This document shows, one piece after another, positions 52,848 through 60,855 of a stretch of DNA of 64,000 nucleotides. Position 1 is the first letter of the stretch. Every line of letters begins with the position of its first letter. Position numbers and translations under genes: made by a program. Below the pieces are notes generated by a model. The model saw only the letters and a list, made by a program, of their open reading frames with translations. It was not told the origin of the DNA and did no database searches. Source of the DNA: Anthropogastromicrobium sp963626545 (GTDB taxonomy: Bacteria > Bacillota > Clostridia > Lachnospirales > Lachnospiraceae); contig CAVFYJ010000003.1 in NCBI GenBank assembly GCA_963626545.1, forward strand, positions 1 through 64,000. Direction: 5' to 3'.

Positions 52848-54272
52848 TTGACGGAAACAATAGATGGGCTTAATTTTTTCATTGAATGGATGCTAGTAGT
52901 GTTTTGGTTCATCTTTCTGACTGGCCTTACCGGAAGCATCTTAGCAGGTCTATGGCGCTTTGCGCGAAAAAAACACGTTGGACAAGATACCATTTTTATG
53001 CGAATGCTTCTCTGGCCGGTGCTAGTTAGCTTCTTCGTTCCGGTTCTTTTTTGGTACTGGCAGCAAAAAGAGGGCGGAAAGGCATTTCAGTACGAAATGT
53101 TTCGCTCTGCGGGGCTGATCAGCATTTTATTAAGTGCGATGGCTGTTCTTTGGATAATCGGAGCCGTGCGAAAGACGATTCTTACTGCGAAACAGCTTTA
53201 TTGTCTGCATGAATTAAAAGTGGATGTGCATCAATATAAAACAGAGGTGACAAAACAAGAACTGCTGACATTAGTAGCTGCACAAAAAATAGTCGATGCG
53301 CTTCGCACTCAAATGGGTATCAAACGCCGTATTTGTGTTCTTGCAAGTCCAGAAATCGTGTCACCAATGACAATGGGCTATCTGCATCCGTGTGTATTCA
53401 TTCCAACAGGAGAGATTGATGCAGAGGCATTACAGCTGATTCTCGTGCATGAGCTGACGCATATTCGCCACAGAGACTTTTTAATGAAGCAGATGATGCT
53501 TGTGATTTCTAGTTTGTATTGGTTTTGTCCGGGAGTAAAGAAACTGTTTTCACAGTTGAATGTCTGCAATGAGTATTATTGCGATCTTGACAGCATTGAG
53601 CAGCTTGGCATCGAGCGTCATGCTTACTTTTCACAGATTCGTGCCTTTGCTGCTGACCAGAAGCAGAGGCGTGCGTATGCATATTCGGCATTGTGTGAAA
53701 ATAAAAATACGCTCAAAGCGCGTGAGCGTGCGGTAAAAGAGACACAGCTTGCAAAAGAAAATAATACATTCACGACAGCGGGACGTGTAACGGCAGTCCT
53801 TTTAGCAGGTATTTTTTTATGTATAAGTGTCTATACGATCAGCTTTGCGTCTGTTGTCGGCTACGATGCTGCAATGAAATGGATCACATCAGAAGAAACA
53901 GAGCGTCAGGAGAAGCAGGCAATAACGGATGCGTCGAGCCTTCACTTTACGGGCGAGCAGATCAAAAGTGAAGAATTGATTGCAAAGGCTTCGGTATCAA
54001 AGCATGGATCAGATGCACAAGAATGGACGCTGCAAAAAGGTCAGGAGATTCAGTTTGGGCCGTTCTACAAAGAAAAAGGTGAGAGTATATGGGTTTATAC
54101 TTACGCGAACTATAAAGTAGAATATGGAATCATCTGCGACACAAAAAGGCGTTGTCTCGAAGGAAAGAATGAAGGTCATAACTTTGATATTGATGAGAGC
54201 GGGCTGTATTATGTCTTTATCCGGAATTGGTCAGGAGAGCGAACCGAAGGAGGATCATTAGTGGTACAGTGA
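52848..54272 (+). CDS. M56-family BlaR1-like membrane metalloprotease
   Basis: The 474-residue protein starts with TTG after GAGGAGGTG. It has four membrane helices (about 10-32, 45-68, 85-103 and 313-335). The zinc-protease motif HELTH in ILVHELTHIRHRDF and downstream Glu-bearing CNEYYCDLDSIEQLG lie in the cytoplasmic loop. After the last helix, about 130 extracellular residues form a compact beta-rich domain (QKGQEIQFGPFYKEKGESIWVY), not the penicillin-binding domain of BlaR1, whose SxxK active site is absent. It probably senses a different ligand and acts on the BlaI-like repressor. Confidence 0.88.
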   Translation: MTETIDGLNFFIEWMLVVFWFIFLTGLTGSILAGLWRFARKKHVGQDTIFMRMLLWPVLVSFFVPVLFWYWQQKEGGKAFQYEMFRSAGLISILLSAMAVLWIIGAVRKTILTAKQLYCLHELKVDVHQYKTEVTKQELLTLVAAQKIVDALRTQMGIKRRICVLASPEIVSPMTMGYLHPCVFIPTGEIDAEALQLILVHELTHIRHRDFLMKQMMLVISSLYWFCPGVKKLFSQLNVCNEYYCDLDSIEQLGIERHAYFSQIRAFAADQKQRRAYAYSALCENKNTLKARERAVKETQLAKENNTFTTAGRVTAVLLAGIFLCISVYTISFASVVGYDAAMKWITSEETERQEKQAITDASSLHFTGEQIKSEELIAKASVSKHGSDAQEWTLQKGQEIQFGPFYKEKGESIWVYTYANYKVEYGIICDTKRRCLEGKNEGHNFDIDESGLYYVFIRNWSGERTEGGSLVVQ

Positions 54273-54386
54273 ACGACGTATTGCGTAGAGCACATGGAAT
54301 GACAGCGTGAATGAGAAAAATAGACAAAAAAAGTGGAACGATAAGAAAAAAATGTAAAAAAATATAAAAAATAACAAGATTACTGC

Positions 54387-54415
54387 TTGACAGATTCGTA
54401 ACATTATGTTAGTAT
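54387..54415 (+). promoter_or_regulatory. Promoter of the secreted-peptide operon
   Basis: TTGACA at 54387-54392 and TAGTAT at 54410-54415 are 17 bp apart. The palindrome TAACATTATGTTA (54399-54411) fills the spacer and touches the -10, an ideal repressor site. Transcription would begin near 54422. Confidence 0.7.
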
Positions 54416-54443
54416 AGCAACAAGATGTTACGAATCTTTTTTA
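54392..54443 (+). terminator. 13-bp inverted repeat centred on the -10, with T run
   Basis: AGATTCGTAACAT (54392-54404) and ATGTTACGAATCT (54425-54437) are perfectly complementary and are followed by TTTTTT. For transcripts arriving from the BlaI/M56 genes it is a good terminator. For the promoter inside it the left arm is not transcribed, so the same element could serve as paired operator sites. Confidence 0.65.
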
Positions 54444-54581
54444 CTATACTAGTTGTATTAGTTATATTGATTATACATTGATTGTTTTCTACTTGCAATG
54501 TACAAAGGCGCCGAAGGTAAGTAGGGGGGATCAGTTGTGTAAAATAAATTACAAAGGCGAAAGCCTAGAAGGGAGATTTCT

Positions 54582-54977
54582 ATGAAAAAGAAAGGCTTAG
54601 CAGCCGCATTGGCTATGCTGACGCTGGCAACGACGGGAACTGCGTTTGCAGCGACAAGTTACTGGATTCCAGTATACTACAATAATGAGGGATATAATTC
54701 TACACCGGTTAAAAAGGAAATTCCAGCAGATCATGCATATGTAAAGGCTCTTGGAAGCAATCATAATGAGCTTCCTACAAATTATATTGTTATTGCAAAC
54801 AATGGTGTGCAGATGACGCAGGGATCTATTAACTTTATGAATTCTGATCGTAGTAAACATTCAATTCCATACAAAGCAGCGTATTATAATTATGCGGATT
54901 ATTGTATGCTTCGTGCAAATTCAGGCTCTACAACTGCAAATTATACAGTTTGGGGTGAGTGGAATCCAAACGGCTAA
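54582..54977 (+). CDS. Small secreted protein, bacteriocin-like or DUF2712-like
   Basis: The 131-residue product starts with a clean signal peptide (MKKKGLAAALAMLTLATTGT, cleavage after AFA), leaving about 107 residues. The mature protein is rich in Tyr, Asn, Ser and Thr, has one Cys, and ends in YTVWGEWNPNG. This terminal W-x-P pattern and the Tyr-rich body recall DUF2712-like and lactococcin-972-like secreted proteins, but I cannot confirm homology. AGAAGGGAG precedes the ATG. It is the first gene after the regulated promoter and precedes a lipoprotein and an ABC-2 exporter, the context of a bacteriocin, toxin or signal with its immunity or export genes. Confidence 0.6.
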   Translation: MKKKGLAAALAMLTLATTGTAFAATSYWIPVYYNNEGYNSTPVKKEIPADHAYVKALGSNHNELPTNYIVIANNGVQMTQGSINFMNSDRSKHSIPYKAAYYNYADYCMLRANSGSTTANYTVWGEWNPNG

Positions 54978-54999
54978 TTGCAGAAAAGTTTAATAATGC

Positions 55000-55038
55000 A
55001 AATATCCCCTTGGAGTTTAGGCTCTGAGGGGATATTTA
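55000..55038 (+). terminator. Partial terminator after the secreted protein
   Basis: AAATATCCCC (55000-55009) pairs with GGGGATATTT (55028-55037) around a loop of about 17 bases. A short T stretch is part of the stem. It lies 23 bp after the stop and directly before the lipoprotein ribosome site, so it could lower expression of the downstream genes relative to the secreted protein. Confidence 0.75.
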
Positions 55039-55055
55039 AAAAGGAGAAGTTGAAA

Positions 55056-56180
55056 ATGAAGAATAATAATCAAAAATTTCTAGTAATATTTGTTAGTATG
55101 GTGTTATTAACTTTAGCAGGATGTAGATTTAAGAGAGAGATTTCAGTTTTGTTACCTACTGAAAGTGAAGAACAAATTCAAGCTGGAAGTAATACTAGTA
55201 TAGAAAAAGAAGATGACAGAACTTATTTGGAATCCATAAAATTAAAGAGAAAAGACAATACGGATTTAAATCAGTTTGCACAACTGTTATTAGGAGTACC
55301 AACAATAGAGGAAGCAGAGCAGTACAAGCCGAAACATTACTTGGGTGATTATTATTATGAGAAAGAGGGAATAGTGGCAAATTACGTAAAAGAGTTTGTT
55401 ATTAGTTATAGAGATGAAAATGATGGAATGGCTTCTACATATAGTCGTTTAATGAATCCAATCGGTGATGGGAGTTTGCTAAGAGAAACGTACCCAGAAG
55501 AATCGTTGGATTCTTGTACGAAGGAGCAGGCAGTAAAATCTTGTGAAAAATATGCAAGATTATGTGGATATGAGGATGCAGAGATTTCTTCGTATGCAAT
55601 TACATTAGATGCAATTCAAAATATTGAAAAAAAATTACAGTATACGATTAGTGCTCCAGGAGAAGGCTATGAGGTTATAACAAGAGGACAAGTGGAGCAA
55701 TTAAGAGATGAAGGGAAAGAGGCAGAGGCGGATGCATTGTACGATAAAATGGATTCGGGATTTAAGAGAAATTTGCCTTGGAAAAAGGAATATGAGGCGA
55801 TGCTTCTGGTATATAAGTTAAAGTTAAATGGAGTCTTAATGGATAGTGGGCAATTAGAGATTGTATATCTTCCTTACCAAAATAAAGTAGCTATTTTGAG
55901 TGCGGATCTTCCATATGAATCAGAAGAAATTTCAGAAAAACATGAGTTGGTTTCAAAAGAAAAAGCCATGTCACAAGCAATACAGACATTGGGAACAAAT
56001 ATTACAATTGATACGATTTCTCTAGTTTATGTAATAGAATATAACGCGGATGGGGAAAACTATGCGGTTCCTGCATGGCGAGTTGATTATATTCAAAATA
56101 ATACAGATGAATCTGTAATTGCTGGAAGAACAGGAACAATTTATATTGATGCGGTAAGTGGATTTGTAGTAAATAATTGA
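55056..56180 (+). CDS. Putative lipoprotein of the secreted-peptide cluster
   Basis: The 374-residue protein starts at ATG 55056 after AAAAGGAG. The signal peptide ends in VLLTLAGCRFKRE, a standard lipobox with Cys near residue 23. The mature part is charged, with a region KEQAVKSCEKYARLCGYEDA (about residue 160) and a C-terminal domain (about 250-374) with a two-component-lipoprotein-like or YcdB-like repeat (SKEKAMSQAIQTLG, YAVPAWRVDYIQN). It is low in GC compared with the window. No known family is certain. Position suggests an immunity, chaperone or binding component on the outer face of the membrane. Confidence 0.6.
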   Translation: MKNNNQKFLVIFVSMVLLTLAGCRFKREISVLLPTESEEQIQAGSNTSIEKEDDRTYLESIKLKRKDNTDLNQFAQLLLGVPTIEEAEQYKPKHYLGDYYYEKEGIVANYVKEFVISYRDENDGMASTYSRLMNPIGDGSLLRETYPEESLDSCTKEQAVKSCEKYARLCGYEDAEISSYAITLDAIQNIEKKLQYTISAPGEGYEVITRGQVEQLRDEGKEAEADALYDKMDSGFKRNLPWKKEYEAMLLVYKLKLNGVLMDSGQLEIVYLPYQNKVAILSADLPYESEEISEKHELVSKEKAMSQAIQTLGTNITIDTISLVYVIEYNADGENYAVPAWRVDYIQNNTDESVIAGRTGTIYIDAVSGFVVNN

Positions 56181-56211
56181 TGCGATATGCAATAGAGCGG
56201 AGGTGAAAAAT

Positions 56212-57006
56212 ATGAACTGCCTTAGAATGGATTTGAGGAGAAGTATTTTTTGCAAAAAATTTGTATTCATTGTAATAGTGGCACTTTTGGTTCTGTTTGC
56301 TTCAACATGGAATGAATTTCAAAGTTATACATGGTGGGGAAATTCAACAGGGATGCAGGGGTGCGTAAATATATTATATAATAGTTTGGCGTTTGATAAA
56401 TTTAAAGTGGTTATTGTATTCTTGCTCGGTGGCCTTTACACAGGCAGCTATTGCAGCGATGAAAATAGTCGATATTTGCGTTCGATTCTTAATAGAACAA
56501 CACTTTTGTCGTACACGATCAGTCGTTTTGTTATTAATTTTCTTGCGATCATGTTGGGAATGATAATAGTAGTTGGACTCTATCTTGTTGTAAGTGTTTG
56601 CATGGGTTTGCCATTGATGTCATTGGGAATGAAAGACCTTTATTATGGTGTTTTTTCATGGAATCATCCGATTTTGTATTCAGTCATGATGGCACTTCAG
56701 TTTGGGGTGATCACAGTTGCTTGTAGTGGCACTGGATTATTACTTTCTGTTTATCAGCCTAATTTATTTGTGGCAGTTGGAATGTGTGGCCTTACGTTCT
56801 ATGCAGCGGCTTCCTATATTCCATATAGCAGCATATTTAGCATATTGGGACTGATTTCTATGATGCCAACATTTTCAGCAGGAACTGCTACTCCACATAC
56901 ACTTATGTTTTTATGGGGGATGCTGTATCCGTTTACTGTATATGCATTTTGTGCATTTTTCTTTGCGAGAAGACTAGAATGGAGGAAAAAACATGGGCTT
57001 ATTTAA
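56212..57006 (+). CDS. ABC-2-type membrane protein of the peptide cluster
   Basis: The 264-residue membrane protein has about six helices (near 17-33, 63-80, 100-130, 155-180, 185-205 and 230-250) and the cytoplasmic GSYCSDENSRYLRSILNRTT stretch after helix 2, as in ABC-2 permeases. ATG 56212 follows GCGGAGGTG. The 3' end overlaps the next membrane gene by 14 bp. It resembles the layout, although not obviously the sequence, of the exporter at 37375. Confidence 0.75.
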   Translation: MNCLRMDLRRSIFCKKFVFIVIVALLVLFASTWNEFQSYTWWGNSTGMQGCVNILYNSLAFDKFKVVIVFLLGGLYTGSYCSDENSRYLRSILNRTTLLSYTISRFVINFLAIMLGMIIVVGLYLVVSVCMGLPLMSLGMKDLYYGVFSWNHPILYSVMMALQFGVITVACSGTGLLLSVYQPNLFVAVGMCGLTFYAAASYIPYSSIFSILGLISMMPTFSAGTATPHTLMFLWGMLYPFTVYAFCAFFFARRLEWRKKHGLI

Positions 57007-57898
57007 ACGTTCAATGGCAGTTACTTCCATTAATTTTAATTGTTGGAGACAGGACTTTCGAGTAAAATTTATTTTTTTATTTACTGCACTTATTGTTTTT
57101 AATACATTGAAGCCTATTTTGCAGTACGGACTAGACAATGGTGCAGTATCGACACCACTTCTTCTTCCATTACTGTTTGGAAGTACAGAGATTTCAATTG
57201 GAACACCCAAAATTTGTTTCCATGTCGGACTTATTTTATTACTCTGTGATGCACCATTTTATTATCCAATTACACCATATGCAATCATGAGGAGCAAACG
57301 TTCTGGATGGTGCATTGGTACTTGTCTGTACATAGCAGCAGTTTCACTTGTTTATATCGCATTTATTACAGTTTGCGCAGCACTGGTAGCCGTTCCAATT
57401 CTTTCCTTGAGGGACAGTTGGGATGGAGCAGCAGCGGATCTTATTTATGGAACCTCACAGATGAGTAAAGAGCAATTAGCTCAATTATATCCAGCGATTA
57501 TTCCAATTGCAGTTGTAAAATATTTATACCCGAGTGGAGCAACACTTTATACGTTTCTGACAGCATGGGCTTCCTTTACACTGCTTGGCATGATTTTGTA
57601 TTTGGTTAGCTTACTTAGCAAAAATATATTATGGGGACTAGCTGTGACTGGAATTATTGTTTTTCTCGATCCGATACTGACATGGTTTACATTTTCGAAA
57701 AAATTCTGGCTTCAATATTTTTCGCCTGTCTGCTGGACAAGCGTAGAGTCACTAGACGTTGTACAGGCGCATCGGGCACTCACGATTCCAGCAATTTCAG
57801 CTCTGTATGCAATTTTGTTGTTAGCATCCTTTGTGGCAATTTACTACCAGAGCAAACGAATCATGATAACGGATTTACAGGGAAATAACGACCAATAA
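56993..57898 (+). CDS. Second membrane protein of the peptide cluster
   Basis: The 301-residue integral membrane protein has about six hydrophobic segments (near 23-40, 70-90, 110-135, 185-212, 215-240 and 265-290). AATGGAGG precedes its ATG. It overlaps the upstream permease gene and is followed by an ATPase gene 36 bp away, so the three probably form one complex. No catalytic motif is seen. Confidence 0.7.
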   Translation: MGLFKRSMAVTSINFNCWRQDFRVKFIFLFTALIVFNTLKPILQYGLDNGAVSTPLLLPLLFGSTEISIGTPKICFHVGLILLLCDAPFYYPITPYAIMRSKRSGWCIGTCLYIAAVSLVYIAFITVCAALVAVPILSLRDSWDGAAADLIYGTSQMSKEQLAQLYPAIIPIAVVKYLYPSGATLYTFLTAWASFTLLGMILYLVSLLSKNILWGLAVTGIIVFLDPILTWFTFSKKFWLQYFSPVCWTSVESLDVVQAHRALTIPAISALYAILLLASFVAIYYQSKRIMITDLQGNNDQ

Positions 57899-57934
57899 TG
57901 AGTGATCGGAAAGAGAAAGTGAGGAATGCATAGA

Positions 57935-58582
57935 ATGATAGAAATAAAAGATTTGACAAAGAGCTTTGATGGAGTAGAAGTTCTTTCGCATATTAGCATG
58001 ACGCTAGAAAAAGGAAAAATTTATGGTCTTGTTGGACGAAATGGTTCCGGAAAAACGATGCTGATGAAGCATATTTTGGGATTTGTTTCGCCCACATCCG
58101 GAACAATTACAATTGACGGTAAAATACTTGGAAAGGATATTGATGCGCCAGATAATATCGGAGCCATTATTGAAAATCCAGGATTTCTTCCCGGCTATTC
58201 TGGCTTTCGCAATTTGAAGATGCTTGCGTCTATTCGTCACAAGATTTCCGATGAAGAGATCAAGAATGCAATTCGTCTTGTAGGACTAGATCCAGAGAGT
58301 AAGAAGCATGTCGGAAAATATTCGCTCGGTATGCGTCAGCGTCTTGGACTGGCACAGGCACTAATGGAACATCCAGATATTCTTCTTTTGGATGAGCCAT
58401 TGTCTGGATTGGATAACGATGGCGTGCAGGAAATGTATCAGATTCTTTTAAATCAGAAAGAAGAGGGGAAGCTGATTGTTGTCGCCAGTCATAGCAGCGA
58501 GGACATTCGTGTGCTGTGTGATGAGATTTTTCATTTCGACAAGGGAAAGATGATTGAGCATCAAATGGCGGGCGCAGAATAA
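57935..58582 (+). CDS. ABC ATPase of the peptide cluster
   Basis: The 215-residue ATPase has Walker A GRNGSGKT, signature YSLGMRQRLGLAQA, Walker B ILLLDEPLSGLD and H-loop VVASHSSED, all intact. It is a close relative of the ATPase at 39132. ATG 57935 is chosen because GTGAGG (57917-57922) is too close to the alternative ATG 57926. It completes the exporter with the two preceding membrane proteins. Confidence 0.92.
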   Translation: MIEIKDLTKSFDGVEVLSHISMTLEKGKIYGLVGRNGSGKTMLMKHILGFVSPTSGTITIDGKILGKDIDAPDNIGAIIENPGFLPGYSGFRNLKMLASIRHKISDEEIKNAIRLVGLDPESKKHVGKYSLGMRQRLGLAQALMEHPDILLLDEPLSGLDNDGVQEMYQILLNQKEEGKLIVVASHSSEDIRVLCDEIFHFDKGKMIEHQMAGAE

Positions 58583-58707
58583 AAAATGTCTAAGGATGCA
58601 CATACGACAGCGCAGTATGCGGCATTTGGAACCGCAGCGAAGTAAAAAAGCGACAGGAACGTGCCTTCATCACTTCGCAGTTTTGTCAAAGTGAAGCAAA
58701 AAAGTAC

Positions 58708-58736
58708 TTGACAATGGCAACACAGAATAATATAAT
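58708..58736 (+). promoter_or_regulatory. Strong promoter of the orphan binding protein
   Basis: Perfect TTGACA (58708-58713) and perfect TATAAT (58731-58736) with a 17-bp spacer. The start near 58743 gives a leader of about 129 bases that contains a predicted terminator. Confidence 0.85.
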
Positions 58737-58764
58737 AAAAAGCAGTTGAATAACGAAAGAAAAG

Positions 58765-58819
58765 AAAGCAAAGGATAATCAATGGCGATTAGAGGTGCCA
58801 TTCTTTCCTTTGCTTTTTT
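58765..58819 (+). terminator. Predicted leader terminator (attenuator) before the binding protein
   Basis: AAAGCAAAGGA (58765-58775) pairs with TCCTTTGCTTT (58806-58816), with an inner hairpin ATGGC/GCCAT (58782-58786 and 58796-58800), and six T residues at the end. It lies between the promoter and the coding start, so most transcripts would stop unless it is overcome. Confidence 0.7.
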
Positions 58820-58871
58820 GTTCGTATTCAGCATTAAGGGGCGGCCTTCCCGGCAGCGAAAGGAGCAGATT

Positions 58872-60785
58872 ATGAAAAATAAGAAAACACTTGCGGTGAC
58901 ACTTGCGGCAGCAATGGCAGCGGCGATGGCACCAACAGCAGCGATGGCAGATGAGACTGAGGGACTGACATCTTATTACACGTACCAGACAGCAGCCAAT
59001 GAGATGGAGACATTTTGTATTCAAAATTCCCAGAGTGCAAAGGAACTTCAGGTCTTGACAAACTGTGTAGACGGACTTCTTTCCATGGACACAAAGGGCG
59101 AGCTGATTGCCGGTATTGCAAAAGAGTGGGGTACTGAGGATAATGGAAAGACCTGGACATTCAATTTAAGAGATGATGTTACATGGGTTGATTATCAGGG
59201 CAATGAGATGGCAAAGCTGACCGCGATGGATTTTGCATATGGTCTTGAGTTTACATTGAATTATTGGAAGAACGGAGCAACCAATACTTCCATGCCGATT
59301 GAGATGATCGAAGGTGCTTCTGAGTATTATGAGTATACAAAGGGACTTGATGAAGAAGCAGCTATGAATATCGACATTCAGGAGTTTCTTGATATGACAG
59401 GTATTGAAGTGCCGGATGATTATACATTTGTTGTAAACTGTCTGGCAGAGATCCCATATTTCGATACCGTATGTACATATGCATGTATGTATCCGGTGTC
59501 AGGCGCGCTTCTTGAAAGCATTGGTGCAGACGGTTATTTGGCAGCCAGTTACGATCAGATCTGGTACGACGGACCGTATACCATCACGGAGTACATTCAG
59601 GGCAATGAAAAGATCTTGACCAGAAATGAGTCTTGGTACGATACAGACAGCACAACATTTGATGAAGTCGTAATTAAGATGGTCGATTCTCTTGATACCG
59701 CATTCCAGCTGTATGAGACAGGCGAACTTGATGCAGTAGAGTTGACGGAGAGCAACTTAAAGATCATCAGCGAGGACGAGAATAACCAGTATCATGATCA
59801 GCTTGTTGAGACTCGTCCGGACAAGTATTCCTGGCAGATGAAGTTTAACTTCAATAAGTTGGATTCCGATGGAAATCCTGATACAAACTGGAATACCGCA
59901 ATCGCAAATCTGGCATTCCGAAAGAGCCTGTATTACGGACTGGATCTGGAAAGCTACTATGCAAGAACAAATGCGATCAATCCGTTAAAGTGTGAGAATA
60001 ATGCATATACCATGAAGGGACTTTGCTTTACTTCTGATGGTACTGATTATGTAGATCTTGTTCTTGATAGACTGGGTATCGGAGAGTACAACGGCGAGAC
60101 AATGGTTCGTCTCGATGCAGACAAGTTTGCTGAGTATAAGGCACAGGCTATCGAGGAACTGACAGCAGCGGGTGTTACTTTTCCGGTTGAGTGCGATTAC
60201 TATATCGCAAGCGGCAACCAGACAGCAGCCGATACCGCGCAGGTATTAAAGCAGGCATTCTCAGAGTCTTTGGGTGATGACTTTATCACATTAAATATTA
60301 AAGAATATGTCAGCAGCTTTGCTCAGGAAGTTCGTATTCCTCATCTGTTCTCCATTGCGATCAGCGGCTGGGGCGCTGACTATGGTGATCCGCAGAACTT
60401 CATGGTTCAGGAAACCTACGGAAATGACAATGCATACTTCTCCACCTCATATACCTATGTAAATGAGCTGACCGAGGAGGATTCACCAGAGTTGGTGGCA
60501 ACCTATAAGACCTTTACTGAGATGGTAGATGCAGCAAATGCTATCACAGGAGATATGGATGCTCGTTATGAGGCATATGCAGATGCAGAGGCTTACATGA
60601 TCGAGAACGTGCTGTCATTGCCACTGTACTATAACATTCACTGGCAGCTGACTCACGTAAATGATTACAGTAAGGTAAACAGCTTGTATGGTATTATCAG
60701 CGGATATCGTTATGTAAACTTCGAGACATCTAAGGATGCTTACACCACCGAGCAGTACGATGAATTTGCAGCAACTGCAAACTAA
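58872..60785 (+). CDS. Family 5 (peptide-type) solute-binding protein without lipobox
   Basis: The 637-residue protein is an OppA/DppA-like SBP_bac_5 member (ELQVLTNCVDGLLSMDTKG, GIAKEWGTEDNGKTWTFNLR, ISGWGADYGDPQNFM). The start is ATG 58872 after GAAAGGAG; the frame continues 30 codons upstream through the leader hairpin but with no ribosome site. The signal peptide ends in TAAMADE, a signal peptidase I site without Cys. No permease or ATPase genes accompany it, so it must use a transporter encoded elsewhere. The ligand, presumably a peptide, is not predictable. Confidence 0.9.
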   Translation: MKNKKTLAVTLAAAMAAAMAPTAAMADETEGLTSYYTYQTAANEMETFCIQNSQSAKELQVLTNCVDGLLSMDTKGELIAGIAKEWGTEDNGKTWTFNLRDDVTWVDYQGNEMAKLTAMDFAYGLEFTLNYWKNGATNTSMPIEMIEGASEYYEYTKGLDEEAAMNIDIQEFLDMTGIEVPDDYTFVVNCLAEIPYFDTVCTYACMYPVSGALLESIGADGYLAASYDQIWYDGPYTITEYIQGNEKILTRNESWYDTDSTTFDEVVIKMVDSLDTAFQLYETGELDAVELTESNLKIISEDENNQYHDQLVETRPDKYSWQMKFNFNKLDSDGNPDTNWNTAIANLAFRKSLYYGLDLESYYARTNAINPLKCENNAYTMKGLCFTSDGTDYVDLVLDRLGIGEYNGETMVRLDADKFAEYKAQAIEELTAAGVTFPVECDYYIASGNQTAADTAQVLKQAFSESLGDDFITLNIKEYVSSFAQEVRIPHLFSIAISGWGADYGDPQNFMVQETYGNDNAYFSTSYTYVNELTEEDSPELVATYKTFTEMVDAANAITGDMDARYEAYADAEAYMIENVLSLPLYYNIHWQLTHVNDYSKVNSLYGIISGYRYVNFETSKDAYTTEQYDEFAATAN

Positions 60786-60855
60786 ACAGAATAATTCCTA
60801 AATTGACAGAAGATAAGTATTCGGAAAATGACATGAACAAAAAGGCATAAATGAG

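Larger units (their letters stand above)
54273..54581. other. Control region ahead of the secreted-peptide cluster
   Basis: The 309-bp gap is AT-rich. It contains a promoter embedded in an inverted repeat (54387-54437) and a leader with two TACAAAGGCG copies (54501-54510 and 54550-54559), a short GGCGAAAGCC hairpin and a GAAGGGAG ribosome site. I considered a c-di-GMP or other riboswitch for the leader and could not match a known consensus. Confidence 0.5.

Noticed and set aside
54480..54575. c-di-GMP or other known riboswitch before the secreted protein
   Set aside because: GGCGAAAGCC and AAAGGCG recall GEMM fragments, but the conserved core and second helix cannot be aligned.
58782..58871. 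N-terminal extension of the orphan binding protein starting at ATG 58782
   Set aside because: It lies within the leader hairpin, has no ribosome site, and would place 30 residues before a perfect signal peptide.
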